Source: Nocardioides soli
GTDB lineage: Bacteria; Actinomycetota; Actinomycetes; Propionibacteriales; Nocardioidaceae
Reading direction: 5' to 3'
Assembly: GCF_014191495.1 (NCBI RefSeq)
Contig: NZ_JACHWR010000001.1
Span: 1,302,001 to 1,366,000, forward strand
Length of the DNA: 64,000 nucleotides
How positions within the stretch are numbered: position 1 is the first letter of the stretch; each line of letters opens with the position of its first letter. Both the position numbers and the translations under genes were made by a program. The notes under the pieces were generated by a model, which saw only the letters and a list, made by a program, of their open reading frames with translations, had not been told where the DNA came from and made no database searches. Positions 1 to 7,783 of the stretch are shown in pieces.

Positions 1-906
1 GGCCGCGACCGGCCGCTCGGCGAAGATCGCCTCCAGCAGCGGCAGCAGCTCCCCGGCGTTGCGCTGCCGGTCGGCGAAGGTGGCGAACCGCGGATCGGTC
101 GCCAGCTCCGGCCGCTCGACGACCACGGCGAGCCGCTGCCAGAACTTCTCCTTGGCGCAGCCCACCACGAGCCAGCCGTCCTGGGCCTCGAACGCCTGGA
201 AGGGCACCAGCGACGGGTGGGCGGAGTGGTGGGTGCGCACCGGCTGGAACCCGGCGTTCAGGTGCCAGGTCGCCGGGTAGGTCAGCAGCCCGACCGCGGT
301 GTCGTAGAGGCTGACGTCGCAGTCCATGCCGACGCCGTCGCGCCTGGCGGCGTGCAGGCCGGCGAGCAGCGAGATCGCGGCGACGAACCCGCCGCTGTAG
401 TCGACCATCGACAGCCCCGACTTGGTGGGTGGGCCGTCCGGCTCCCCGGTCAGATCCATCCAGCCGGCGAGGCCCTGCAGGATGTAGTCGTAGCCCGGCT
501 CCTTGGCCCGCGGCCCGGTCATCCCGAAGCCGGTCAGCGAGCAGCACACGATCCGCGGGTTGAGGTGCTTGAGGTCGTCGTAGGTGATGCCGATCTTCGC
601 CGGCACGTCGCCGCGCAGGTTGGAGTAGACGACGTCGGAGACCCGCACCAGCTCCTCGAAGACCTCACGCCCCTCAGGGGTCGCGAGGTCGAGCGAGAGG
701 CTGCGCTTGTTGCGGTTGAAGGTCTCGAAGAAGAGCGAGTCCTCGCCCTCGGCGTACGGCGGCACGTAGCGCCCGACGTCGCCGCCGACCCGCGGGTCCT
801 CGATCTTGATCACCTCGGCACCGAGATCGGCCAGGTGCACGCTGCCGAACGGGCCGGCGCCGTACTGCTCGACCGCGATGATCCGGACGTCCTCGAGGGG
901 CTTCAT
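1..906 (-). CDS. CaiB/BaiF (class III) CoA-transferase, 3' end outside window
   Basis: The product would move CoA between an acyl-CoA donor and a carboxylic acid through an aspartyl-CoA thioester intermediate in the cytosol. My translation from the ATG at 906 begins MKPLEDVRIIAVEQYGAGPF and shows the family features: the ADLGAEVIKIEDP segment (residues 26-38), NRNKRSLSLDL (64-73), and SGLSMVDYSGG with Asp169 at the exact position of the catalytic Asp of formyl-CoA transferase. Only 302 codons are visible; the gene runs off the window, and full-length members are about 400 residues. The ATG overlaps the stop of the upstream flavin oxidoreductase by 4 bases, so it is the last visible gene of an acyl-CoA operon. 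The substrate cannot be inferred. Confidence 0.93.
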   Translation of the reverse strand, partial: MKPLEDVRIIAVEQYGAGPFGSVHLADLGAEVIKIEDPRVGGDVGRYVPPYAEGEDSLFFETFNRNKRSLSLDLATPEGREVFEELVRVSDVVYSNLRGDVPAKIGITYDDLKHLNPRIVCCSLTGFGMTGPRAKEPGYDYILQGLAGWMDLTGEPDGPPTKSGLSMVDYSGGFVAAISLLAGLHAARRDGVGMDCDVSLYDTAVGLLTYPATWHLNAGFQPVRTHHSAHPSLVPFQAFEAQDGWLVVGCAKEKFWQRLAVVVERPELATDPRFATFADRQRNAGELLPLLEAIFAERPVAA

Positions 907-1949
907 GCGGCCCTCCCGCTCAGCTCGCCGATCAGGGCGATGATCTGGTCCTGCGCCGCGCGGGTCTCGTCCGCGGGCAGCCCGTGCGTGGGCGGCGAGA
1001 GCTTCACCGCGTCCGCGATGCCGTCGTACGCCGCGAGGCGCTGCCGGACCTCCTCGCGGGTGCCGGTGAGCGTGAGCGCGTCGACCATCCGGTCGGACAC
1101 GACGTCACCGAGGTGATCGGCACCGCGGCCGCCGCGGAAGGCCGCCACCACGGCGTCCTGCTCCTCGGCGAGCCCGTGGAAGGCGAAGAAGTCGGCGTAG
1201 GTGCGCACGCTCGCGTAGAAGCCGACGAGCCCGGCGATCCGGGAGACCGCGCTGCGGCGGTCGTCGGCGATCGAGCAGCACGCGGAGACCACGATCTTGA
1301 ACGCCGACCAGCTGCGCTCGGCACGCTCGATCCCGGCGGTCAGGTCGGGCAGGATCCGCTCGGAGAGGTAGCCCGGAGAGCACAGCTCGTGGGAGATCCA
1401 GCCGTCCGCGATCTCCCCCGCGGTGCGGGTCATCACCGGCCCCATCGCCGCGAGGTAGATCGGGATGTCGGTGCGCAGCACGGGGAACGGGCGCTCGTAG
1501 CCGCGGATCCGCATCGGCTCGTACTCACCGTCGAGGTCGATGGTCTCTCCGGTCGTGCAGGTCTCCCAGAACGTCCGGATGTTGCGCACGGTCTCACGGA
1601 CGTGACCGACCGGCTTGCCCCAGCGGGCGTTGTGCCACTGCTCGTTGAGCCGCTGCACGCCCGAGCCGAGGCCGAGCACGAACCTCCCGCCGGCCAGCTC
1701 GTCGAGGTCGAGTGCCTCCAGGGCGGTGATCATCGGGCTGCGGGTGAAGGCCAGCGCGATCGCGGTGCCCACGGCCGCGCTGGTGGTCGCCTGCGCCATC
1801 GAGGCCGCCGAGATCGTCGCGCTGCGGTGCATCTCCGGCGTCCAGAGCACCGTCGCGCCGGCGCGCTCCGCGCGGCGGGCGGCGTCGTCCTGCTCGGCGA
1901 GCGTCTCGCCCCACGGCTGGTAGGTGAGCTCGAGCATTCCCTCACGCAC
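903..1949 (-). CDS. LLM-class (luciferase-like) flavin/F420-dependent oxidoreductase
   Basis: A TIM-barrel luciferase-like monooxygenase-fold oxidoreductase of about 348 residues, resembling the F420-dependent LLM group common in actinobacteria. Family signs are the early VLWTPEMH strand, the TAIALAFTRSP segment, LGLGSGVQRLNEQW (cofactor phosphate region), the IPIYLAAMGPVMTRTAGEIADGW stretch near the middle, and a C-terminal VKLSPPTHG segment. The start is uncertain: GTG at 1949 overlaps the MaoC stop by 8 bases, and ATG at 1937 (MLELTYQPWGE) fits homologue beginnings as well. It sits between hotdog hydratases and a CoA-transferase, which suggests oxidation of an acyl-CoA or an alicyclic/steroid-derived intermediate. 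That role is inference; FMN and F420 cannot be told apart here. Confidence 0.88.
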   Translation of the reverse strand: MREGMLELTYQPWGETLAEQDDAARRAERAGATVLWTPEMHRSATISAASMAQATTSAAVGTAIALAFTRSPMITALEALDLDELAGGRFVLGLGSGVQRLNEQWHNARWGKPVGHVRETVRNIRTFWETCTTGETIDLDGEYEPMRIRGYERPFPVLRTDIPIYLAAMGPVMTRTAGEIADGWISHELCSPGYLSERILPDLTAGIERAERSWSAFKIVVSACCSIADDRRSAVSRIAGLVGFYASVRTYADFFAFHGLAEEQDAVVAAFRGGRGADHLGDVVSDRMVDALTLTGTREEVRQRLAAYDGIADAVKLSPPTHGLPADETRAAQDQIIALIGELSGRAA

Positions 1950-2502
1950 CTTCGAGGCTGAGGGCCGTCTCGGCCTGCGGGAACGTGTCGCTGACCTCGG
2001 CCGCGCCGCGCTTGTAGACGTAGAACGTCCGCCGGAAGGAGCAGACCTCCTTGCCGTCCTGGTTCAGCGTCCGGGTGCGGACCGTGACGATCCCGGCACC
2101 GGGCCGGCTGCCCGACTCCCTCTTCTCGATCACCAGCGACTCGCTGAAGAGCGTGTCGCCGGCGAACACCGGGTGGGTCATCCTGATGTCGTCCCAGCCC
2201 AGGTTCGCGAAGGCGTTCTGGGTGATGTCGGTGACGCTCTGGCCGACGGCGATTGCGACCGTGAAGGTCGAGACGACCAGTGGCCTGCCGAACTCGGACT
2301 TCGCGGCGTACTCCGCGTTGAAGTGCATCTGGTTCGTGTTCATCGTGAGCAGGGTGAACCAGGTGTTGTCGGCCTCGCTGACCGTGCGGCCCAGGGGATG
2401 CTGGTAGAGATCGCCGATCTCGAAGTCCTCGTAGAACCTCCCCTGCCACCCGTCCCTGCGGGTCACCGGTGCGGCCGTCGCCGCCGGCTGCTGCTCACTC
2501 AC
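1942..2502 (-). CDS. MaoC-like hotdog-fold dehydratase
   Basis: A 186-residue single-hotdog MaoC family protein, likely an (R)-specific enoyl-CoA hydratase or mesaconyl-CoA hydratase-like enzyme. It contains FEIGDLYQHPLGRTVSEADN, then MNTNQMHFNAEYAAKSEFGRPLV, which corresponds to the hydratase-2 signature with its Asp/Asn-His pair (here Asn-x-x-x-His), then DTLFSESLVIEKRES. The GTG start at 2502 was chosen because it overlaps the preceding gene's stop (GTGA) and gives a protein of the usual length; the reading frame stays open upstream only because of GC bias. It is coupled to the next hotdog gene upstream, and the two may form a heterodimer as MaoC pairs often do (inference). Confidence 0.88.
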   Translation of the reverse strand: MSEQQPAATAAPVTRRDGWQGRFYEDFEIGDLYQHPLGRTVSEADNTWFTLLTMNTNQMHFNAEYAAKSEFGRPLVVSTFTVAIAVGQSVTDITQNAFANLGWDDIRMTHPVFAGDTLFSESLVIEKRESGSRPGAGIVTVRTRTLNQDGKEVCSFRRTFYVYKRGAAEVSDTFPQAETALSLEGA

Positions 2503-2918
2503 AACTGTTCCTCTCGGGTGGATGGGCCGTTCTCGATCGGCTGCACGAGCATCTGCACGGTCGCCTCCAGCACGACCACGTCGAACTGGTTGTGCACCGT
2601 GCAGCCGAAGGTCTCGATCCGGGACCCGCCGCTCGTGGTGCGGGCGCTGCGGAGCTGGAGTGCGGCGCGGATCCGGTCGTCCGCCCGGACCATCGTGCGG
2701 AACCGGACGTCGTCGAGGCCGACCATCGCGATCGCGTGGTCGAGCGCGCCGGAGCGCTCGAGCATCCCGCCCACCAACAGCAGGACCCCCTGGCCGGGCA
2801 GCGGCCGGTCCGGATTCGAGGCGTCGAACAGCGGATGGACGAAGCCCGCCGCGTCGAGGAGGGTGGCCACCAGCTCGCCGGTGACCACCACCTCCTCCGT
2901 AGTGGTCGTGCGCGTCAC
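2499..2918 (-). CDS. Small MaoC/hotdog-domain protein (putative partner hydratase subunit)
   Basis: A 139-residue protein starting VTRTTTTEEVVVTGELVATL at a GTG that overlaps the enoyl-CoA hydratase stop (GTGA). The middle shows a hotdog-like pattern: AAGFVHPLFDASNP, then a hydrophobic helix (GQGVLLLVGGMLERSG), then the strands VRFRTMVRADDRIRAALQL and VHNQFDVVVLEATVQMLV. No complete hydratase-2 catalytic motif is evident, so it may be the non-catalytic partner of the 186-residue MaoC protein encoded immediately downstream. The hotdog call is reasonable from pattern and context but less certain than for its neighbour. Confidence 0.75.
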   Translation of the reverse strand: MTRTTTTEEVVVTGELVATLLDAAGFVHPLFDASNPDRPLPGQGVLLLVGGMLERSGALDHAIAMVGLDDVRFRTMVRADDRIRAALQLRSARTTSGGSRIETFGCTVHNQFDVVVLEATVQMLVQPIENGPSTREEQL

Positions 2919-3709
2919 CGGGTCCACACCGGCTCCCGCTTCTCGACCCACGCGCGGTAGCCCTCGGCACTGCTGGGCACCTCGGCGTGGAAGCGGGCGA
3001 ACTCCGCCCGCTCGGCCGCGAGCGCGTCGGCCTGGGCCAGGTCGCCGGCCAGGCCGACCAGCCGCTTCATCGACGCGAGGCACTCGGGCGAGCGCCGGCT
3101 CATCGAGCCGGCCAGGTCGGCGACGGCCTCGTCGAGCCCGTCGGCCGGGACCGCCCGGACCGCGAGGCCGTGCTCGACCATCTCGGCGCCGGTGAACCAG
3201 CGGCCCGTGAACAGCAGCTCACGGGCCCGCTGGTCACCGAGCTTGCGCACCGCCCGGACGGTCGCGCCGGCCCCCGGCACGATGCCGAACTCGATGTGGT
3301 GGTCGGCCACCCGTGCGGAGTCCGCGGCCACCGCCAGATCGCAGGCCAGCAGCAGCTCCAGGCCACCGGCCCGGGCCAGCCCGTTGACCGCGGCGACCAC
3401 GGGGATCGGCAGCGCCTCGAGCCGGTCGAGCAGGGCGTGGAACCGGGTGGTGAACGGCACGAAGACGCCAGCCGGGTCCGCGAAGCACTCGCCGAGGTAG
3501 TCGATGTCCATCCCCACCGAGAACGCCGTGCCGGCGCCCCGGATCACGAGCACCCGCACGCTGCCGTCGGCCTCGGCACGGTCGAGGATGACCTCGAGGG
3601 CGTCGAGCACCTGCGGGGTGATGCTGTTCATCGTGTCCGGGCCGTCGAGCAGCACGTGCCCGACGCCGTCACGGACCTCGAACCGGACCTCAGTCGCCGA
3701 AGGGGTCAT
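2915..3709 (-). CDS. Enoyl-CoA hydratase/isomerase (crotonase) family protein
   Basis: A 264-residue crotonase-fold protein, expected to hydrate or isomerise an enoyl-CoA ester. Recognisable parts are VRVLVIRGAGTAFSVGMDID (first oxyanion-hole strand, residues about 51-70), IPVVAAVNGLARAGGLELLLACDLAVAADSAR (second oxyanion-hole helix), and FGIVPGAGATVRAVRKLG. The position normally holding the catalytic Glu in the GGG-helix region reads ARAGGLELLLACD, which keeps a Glu but with an altered GG context. The C-terminal trimerisation helices are present. It is the first of five coupled minus-strand genes, 7 bases downstream of the cupin gene. Confidence 0.93.
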   Translation of the reverse strand: MTPSATEVRFEVRDGVGHVLLDGPDTMNSITPQVLDALEVILDRAEADGSVRVLVIRGAGTAFSVGMDIDYLGECFADPAGVFVPFTTRFHALLDRLEALPIPVVAAVNGLARAGGLELLLACDLAVAADSARVADHHIEFGIVPGAGATVRAVRKLGDQRARELLFTGRWFTGAEMVEHGLAVRAVPADGLDEAVADLAGSMSRRSPECLASMKRLVGLAGDLAQADALAAERAEFARFHAEVPSSAEGYRAWVEKREPVWTR

Positions 3710-3716
3710 CGACCGG

Positions 3717-4724
3717 TCACATCCCGTCGCCGTCCCAGCGGCCGCGGGAGCGGCTGCGGACCGGCATGCTCGACAGGATCGGGGCGGGGATCGGGTCGCC
3801 CTGCTTCCACTTCCGGCCCGCGCCCCAGTTGTGCGCGTGCTCGTCGGTGCGCTCGGCGGCGTGCTCGGTGTCCTTGCCGCTCCAGCCCCAGTCGAGGTCG
3901 ATCACCTCGCGGGTCTCGCCCGCATCCTCCGACTCGTGCGCGTGGTCGTGGCCCTCGTGGTCATGGTCGTGGTCGTGGTCGTGCGAGTGGTCGTGCGCGT
4001 GGTCGCCGTGCCCGCCCTGCAGGTTCTGGGCGTCGAGTGCCTTGGCGATCGCGATCAGCGACGGGTCGGCACCGGTGCCGTGCGGCCGGACCGGGTCGTC
4101 GAACTGACCCTGGTCCTTCTGGAACTGCCACGAGACGGTGAGGTGGGCCAGGTCCTCCTCGGTGCGCCAGGGCTGCGCCAGGTCGTGCGTCGAGTGCGCC
4201 CAGCGCGTGGCCGGGTGCGGGCTGTCGTCGAGACCGTTCGGGCCGTAGTTGACGCCCTCGCCGCCCCAGCGCACCCACTCGTTCTGGGTGTACCAGTTGG
4301 CCAGCTCGCCGTCGGAGCGCAGCAGCCAGGTGCAGCCGCCCTCCATCGAGGTGAAGTGGCCGTGCTTGACCCGGGCGGGGCGGAAGAAGTAGGTGCCGAG
4401 GTCGAGGGTGCCGAAGTTGTACTCCATCAGCCCCTGGGTGGTGTAGGCCTCCTCGTAGCACGGGTGGTGCGCGAGGCGGTGGTCGCTCCAGCCCTCCTGG
4501 GCGTGCACCAGGCGGGTGTAGAAGCCGGTGACGGGGTCGACGTGGAGGTACTTGATGAACAGGCCGGGCATCGGGCCGGGGTTGGGGACCGCGTCCCAGT
4601 TCATCGCCTCGGAGTCGATCACGATGACCTCCTCGCGCGCCTCCGCCCACGACCGGGCACCGCCGAGGGACTCGACCGGGTCGAACCCCGACGGATGCGA
4701 CCGTCGTCGTCTTGGCGACGCCAC
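3717..4724 (-). CDS. Cupin-domain protein with His-rich segment; 5' end rearranged
   Basis: The frame encodes a cupin (about residues 34-140): EVIVIDSEAMNWDAVPNPGP, the motif-1 region HHPCYEEAYTTQG (His86, His87, Glu91/92) and the motif-2 region FFRPARVKHGHF (His121/123). A linker with 12 His in about 27 residues (239-263, DHAHDHSHDHDHDHDH) follows, then an Arg-rich tail; the His run probably binds metal ions. The first 13 or so codons from GTG 4724 are not cupin sequence but an out-of-frame read of a parA start, so translation may begin at the GTG or at ATG 4604 (Met41). The retained cupin resembles the second half of tandem-cupin DUF4437-type proteins, so an N-terminal cupin may have been lost. 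Function unknown; it precedes the acyl-CoA operon. Confidence 0.7.
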   Translation of the reverse strand: MASPRRRRSHPSGFDPVESLGGARSWAEAREEVIVIDSEAMNWDAVPNPGPMPGLFIKYLHVDPVTGFYTRLVHAQEGWSDHRLAHHPCYEEAYTTQGLMEYNFGTLDLGTYFFRPARVKHGHFTSMEGGCTWLLRSDGELANWYTQNEWVRWGGEGVNYGPNGLDDSPHPATRWAHSTHDLAQPWRTEEDLAHLTVSWQFQKDQGQFDDPVRPHGTGADPSLIAIAKALDAQNLQGGHGDHAHDHSHDHDHDHDHEGHDHAHESEDAGETREVIDLDWGWSGKDTEHAAERTDEHAHNWGAGRKWKQGDPIPAPILSSMPVRSRSRGRWDGDGM

Positions 4725-4758
4725 CCTTCTGGTTGGCCACCGCGAGTGTCGTGCTCAT
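4687..4758 (-). pseudogene. 5' remnant of a ParA-family ATPase gene
   Basis: From ATG 4758 the first 24 codons read MSTTLAVANQKGGVAKTTTV followed by ASVG. This is the N-terminus of a ParA/Soj-type ATPase with the deviant Walker A motif KGGVAKTT (residues 11-18). After codon 24 the frame no longer looks like ParA and continues as an Arg/Pro-rich out-of-frame read of the cupin gene. Downstream ParA motifs (the DLDPQ strand, Walker B) are absent. The fragment is therefore a truncated parA start fused, in a different frame, to the cupin gene. A deletion or a chimeric assembly would both explain it. Confidence 0.75.
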
Positions 4759-4820
4759 CGAGGCCCATCATGCCGGACCGGCGTCGCCGCATCGTGGCGA
4801 CACCTGCTTGACTCGACGGC

Positions 4821-5591
4821 ATGTCCGACTCGAGGCGCACCGCGCTCGTCACCGGCGCCACCGCCGGCATCGGCCGCTCCTTCGCCCACCAGCTCGCCGG
4901 CCGGGGCCACGACCTGGTGCTGGTCGCGCGCGACCGGGAGCGACTGGAATCCGAGGCCGAGCTGCTGCGCTCGACGTACGCCGTCGACGTGGAGGTGCTG
5001 CCGGCCGACCTGGTCGACCGCGGGCAGCTGGCCGCGGTCGAGGCCCGGCTCGCCGACCGCAACCGCCCGGTCGACCTGCTGGTCAACAACGCCGGCTTCG
5101 GCCTGAAGAGGCGCTTCCTGGACAACGCGGTCGACGACGAGCAGGCGATGCTCGACGTGCTGGTGACGGCGGTGATGCGGCTGAGCCACGCCGCGCTGGG
5201 CCCGATGGCCGAGCGCGGTCGCGGCGGCGTCATCAACGTCTCGAGCGTGGCGTCGTTCCTGCCCCGCGGCAGCTACAGCGCCGCCAAGGCGTGGGTGAAC
5301 TCCTTCTCCGAGTGGGCCGCCTACGAGTACCGCGACCGGGGCGTCACCGTGACCTGCCTGTGCCCGGGGTTCACCAGGACGGAGTTCCACGAGCGGATGG
5401 ACGTCTCGCGCGGCTCCGCGCCGGGCTTCCTGTGGCTCGACGCCGACGAGCTGGTGGCGACCGCGCTCGACGACCACGAGAAGGGCCGGGTGTGGTCGAT
5501 CCCGAGCCCGCAGTACCGCGTGATCGCCCGGCTGGCGCGGATCGTCCCGACCCCGGTGCTCAGGCGGTTCCAGTCGCTCGGCCGGCGGTGA
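4821..5591 (+). CDS. SDR family NAD(P)-dependent oxidoreductase
   Basis: A classical short-chain dehydrogenase of 256 residues. It has the nucleotide-binding TGATAGIG motif (residues 11-18), the LLVNNAGFG motif, the catalytic Ser in VINVSSVASF and the YSAAK Tyr-x-x-x-Lys pair, all in normal order, then the PGFTRTEF segment. VLVARDRERL after the second strand, with its Arg, suggests NADP(H) preference (inference). It is transcribed away from the parA/cupin junction with a 62-bp gap, and its 3' end overlaps the convergent PHP gene by 32 bases. The substrate is unknown. Confidence 0.92.
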   Translation: MSDSRRTALVTGATAGIGRSFAHQLAGRGHDLVLVARDRERLESEAELLRSTYAVDVEVLPADLVDRGQLAAVEARLADRNRPVDLLVNNAGFGLKRRFLDNAVDDEQAMLDVLVTAVMRLSHAALGPMAERGRGGVINVSSVASFLPRGSYSAAKAWVNSFSEWAAYEYRDRGVTVTCLCPGFTRTEFHERMDVSRGSAPGFLWLDADELVATALDDHEKGRVWSIPSPQYRVIARLARIVPTPVLRRFQSLGRR

Positions 5592-6468
5592 CCACGGTCG
5601 GCGTCGCCCGCCCGCTGCGCGCGGACGCGTCGGCGGCGAGCGCCAGCAGCCGCTCCAGCTCCGCGGGGTGGGTGGTGTTGCAGCCGAGGTCGTGGTCGGC
5701 CTTGCCGATCCCGTGGTAGTCGCTCGACCCGGTGGCGACCAGGCCGAGGTCGCGGGCCATCGCCCGCAGCCGGCCCCGGGTCGCCGGGTCGTGGTCCTGG
5801 TGGTCGACCTCGATGCCGGCCAGCCCCACCGCCTGCAGCTCCGCGAGCGTCGCCTCGTCGGGGCGGCCCAGGCCGCCGCGTCCCCACGGATGCGCGATGA
5901 CCGACACCCCGCCGGCACCGGCGACCGCCCGGATCGTGGTCTCCAGCGGGGCCGCGTAGCGGTCGACGTGGGCGGGCCTGCCCCAGCCGAGGTAGCGGTC
6001 GAACGCCTCGGTGCGGTCGACGACCACCCCGAGGGTGACCAGCGCGTCGGCGACGTGCGGCCGCCCCGACGCGACCGCGCCCGCCGACGCCCGGCGTACG
6101 TCGTCCTGGGTGATGTCGATGCCCAGGCCGTTGAGCCGCTCGACCATCGTCGGCACCCGCTCGGCCCGACCGTGGAGCACCTTCTGGAGCTCCGCGGCCA
6201 GCGGCGGGTAGGCCGGGTCGGGCAGGTAGGCCAGCAGGTGCACGCTGCGCCCGTGGTGGCGGGTGCTGATCTCCATGCCCGGCACGAGCGTGAGCCCGAC
6301 GTCGTCGGCGGCGGCCGCGGCCGCGGCCCAGCCCTCGGCGGTGTCGTGGTCGGTGATCGCCAGCACGTCGAGGCCGGCGCGCGCCGCGGCGTGCACCAGC
6401 TCGGTCGGGGTGTCGGTGCCGTCGCTGGCGCGTGAGTGCGTGTGCAGGTCGATGCGCACAGGCGTCAC
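5560..6468 (-). CDS. PHP-domain metal-dependent phosphoesterase (YciV/RNase AM-like)
   Basis: A 302-residue PHP-domain protein. The N-terminus holds the metal-binding motif DLHTHSRASDGT, followed by LAITDHDTAEGW, PGMEIST, VSVIAHPWGRGG and GSSDYHG, which are the metal-ligand motifs of the PHP fold in order. The closest type is the YciV group, known as 5'-3' RNase / 3',5'-bisphosphate nucleotidase enzymes. The start was set at GTG 6468 (VTPVRIDLHTHS); GTG 6459 is also possible. Its 3' end overlaps the convergent SDR gene by 32 bases. Confidence 0.88.
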   Translation of the reverse strand: MTPVRIDLHTHSRASDGTDTPTELVHAAARAGLDVLAITDHDTAEGWAAAAAAADDVGLTLVPGMEISTRHHGRSVHLLAYLPDPAYPPLAAELQKVLHGRAERVPTMVERLNGLGIDITQDDVRRASAGAVASGRPHVADALVTLGVVVDRTEAFDRYLGWGRPAHVDRYAAPLETTIRAVAGAGGVSVIAHPWGRGGLGRPDEATLAELQAVGLAGIEVDHQDHDPATRGRLRAMARDLGLVATGSSDYHGIGKADHDLGCNTTHPAELERLLALAADASARSGRATPTVVTAGRATGTA

Positions 6469-6487
6469 CCTAGAGGCTCCACGGACC

Positions 6488-7123
6488 TCACCAGCCGGGC
6501 CGGTGCCCGCCGAAGGGCAGCTCGACCAGCTGCGGGCCGGCGGCCGACACGTCGCGCAGGATCCAGTCGTCGCGCAGGAGCAGCAGGGCCGAGGCCGGCC
6601 GGAGCACGATCCAGAGCCACCTCCCGGCGGCCTCCCCGGCCAGCACGGACCGGTCGAACTCGCCGTCGAAGCCGCTCGTCGAGATGTCCCACAGGTTGAC
6701 GGACTGGCTGCCGATCCGCACCCGCGCCGACGGCGCGCGGTCGCCGATCTCGTGCCCGGGGTCGGTGTAGCGGGTGCCGGCACAGCGGGCGCCCAGCCCG
6801 GTGCCCGCCTCCTCCGCGACGACCAGCACGTCGACCGGACCGTCGAGCTCGCTGGTGCCCGAGGTGCAGGTCAGCGCCGCCGTCGCCCGGCCCGGCCGCG
6901 CGGCGACCACCGCGAAGTCGGTCACCGACCAGCCCGGGCTCATCGGCCACGGTACGTAGGTCGGGAAGGTCCCGGCCGTGCGCAGGTGCTCCGCGAACGC
7001 GTCGTACGACGCCTCGGGCGCACGCCACAGCGGCCCGGTCGCGCCGTGCTCGGGACAGGACCACTCGCCGTCCGACTCGACCACCGGTGCCGAGCAGAGC
7101 ACGCAGCCCGCCGTCAGCGACAT
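6488..7123 (-). CDS. DUF6758 family protein
   Basis: A 211-residue protein matching my memory of the actinobacterial DUF6758 family. It has an N-terminal zinc-ribbon-like CVLCSAP...CPEHG (Cys7, Cys10, Cys22, His25), YVPWPMSPGW, VLVVAEEAGTGLGARCAGTRYTDPG, and a C-terminal FVGEA-like stretch (VLAGEAAGRWLWIVLRP) ending in LVELPFGGHRPGW. The molecular function is not established. It lies 19 bp upstream of the PHP gene and may be co-transcribed with it. The ATG at 7123 is the only sensible start. Confidence 0.8.
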   Translation of the reverse strand: MSLTAGCVLCSAPVVESDGEWSCPEHGATGPLWRAPEASYDAFAEHLRTAGTFPTYVPWPMSPGWSVTDFAVVAARPGRATAALTCTSGTSELDGPVDVLVVAEEAGTGLGARCAGTRYTDPGHEIGDRAPSARVRIGSQSVNLWDISTSGFDGEFDRSVLAGEAAGRWLWIVLRPASALLLLRDDWILRDVSAAGPQLVELPFGGHRPGW

Positions 7124-7172
7124 GCGACCACGGTGCGGAACCCGGCAGCGTCCGTCAAGGGGTGAGGCCGGT

Positions 7173-7263
7173 GGTTTCGAGGCTCAGGCCTGGCGGCCTT
7201 CGCACCTCAACCACCGTGACGGTGGTTGAGGTGCGACGAGCGCCAGCGAGGAGCCTCGAAACC
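7173..7263. repeat. 91-bp concentric palindromic repeat (copy A)
   Basis: The outer arms GGTTTCGAGGCTC (7173-7185) and GAGCCTCGAAACC (7251-7263) are perfect 13-bp inverted repeats. Inside them 7201-7217 and 7219-7235 form a perfect 17-bp inverted repeat around a single G, with core CCTCAACCACCGT. Both pairs are centred on base 7218. The 15-nt segments between the arms are only partly complementary. It directly abuts the purE stop codon and could act as a terminator or REP-like element. The same arms recur at 21988-22082 and, as a half copy, at 55374-55411. Confidence 0.9.
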
Positions 7264-7782
7264 CTAGAAGCCGACGCGCCGTCCACCCGCGTCGCCGCGG
7301 ACGACCTTGCCCTTCTCGTACGCCGACTCGCGCAGCTCGGCCTGGAACGTGCGCATCCGGTCCTGGAGCGCCGGGTCGGTGGCGGCGAGGATGCGCACGG
7401 CGAGCAGGCCGGCGTTGCGCGCCCCGCCGACGGCGACGGTGGCCACCGGGACACCCGCGGGCATCTGCACGATCGAGAGCAGGGAGTCCATGCCGTCGAG
7501 GTACTTCAACGGCACCGGCACGCCGATCACCGGCAGCGGCGTCACGGCGGCGAGCATGCCCGGCAGGTGCGCCGCTCCCCCGGCGCCCGCGATGATCACC
7601 GACAGGCCGCGCTCGGCGGCCTCACGCCCGTAGGCCAGCATCTCCTCGGGCATCCGGTGGGCCGACTTCACGTCGGCCTCGTAGGCGATGTCGAACTCGC
7701 CCAGCGCCTCGGCGGCCAGCTTCATCACCGGCCAGTCGGAGTCGGAGCCCATCACGATGCCCACGCGAGGCTGGTCCGCCAT
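7264..7782 (-). CDS. purE: 5-(carboxyamino)imidazole ribonucleotide mutase
   Basis: Class I PurE, which converts N5-CAIR to CAIR in de novo purine synthesis. From ATG 7782 the protein is 172 residues and begins [20 protein letters not shown]. It carries the GSDSDWP substrate loop, [22 protein letters not shown] and [21 protein letters not shown], all classic PurE signatures. ATG 7782 was chosen because it lies 1 bp after the purK stop and fits the family start; a start at 7812 would add 10 residues overlapping purK. It is coupled to purK. Confidence 0.96.
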   Translation of the reverse strand: MADQPRVGIVMGSDSDWPVMKLAAEALGEFDIAYEADVKSAHRMPEEMLAYGREAAERGLSVIIAGAGGAAHLPGMLAAVTPLPVIGVPVPLKYLDGMDSLLSIVQMPAGVPVATVAVGGARNAGLLAVRILAATDPALQDRMRTFQAELRESAYEKGKVVRGDAGGRRVGF

Positions 7783-7783
7783 C

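Noticed and set aside
3950..4010. Short GTGGTC/GTCGTG tandem repeat as a CRISPR-like or VNTR array.
   Set aside because: It is the codon repeat of the His/Asp run (CAC/GAC codons) within the cupin gene, not a spacer-repeat array.
4619..5236. A 205-codon minus-strand frame opposite the SDR gene, running into the parA remnant.
   Set aside because: Ser/Arg-rich composition without domains; it lies opposite a well-supported SDR.
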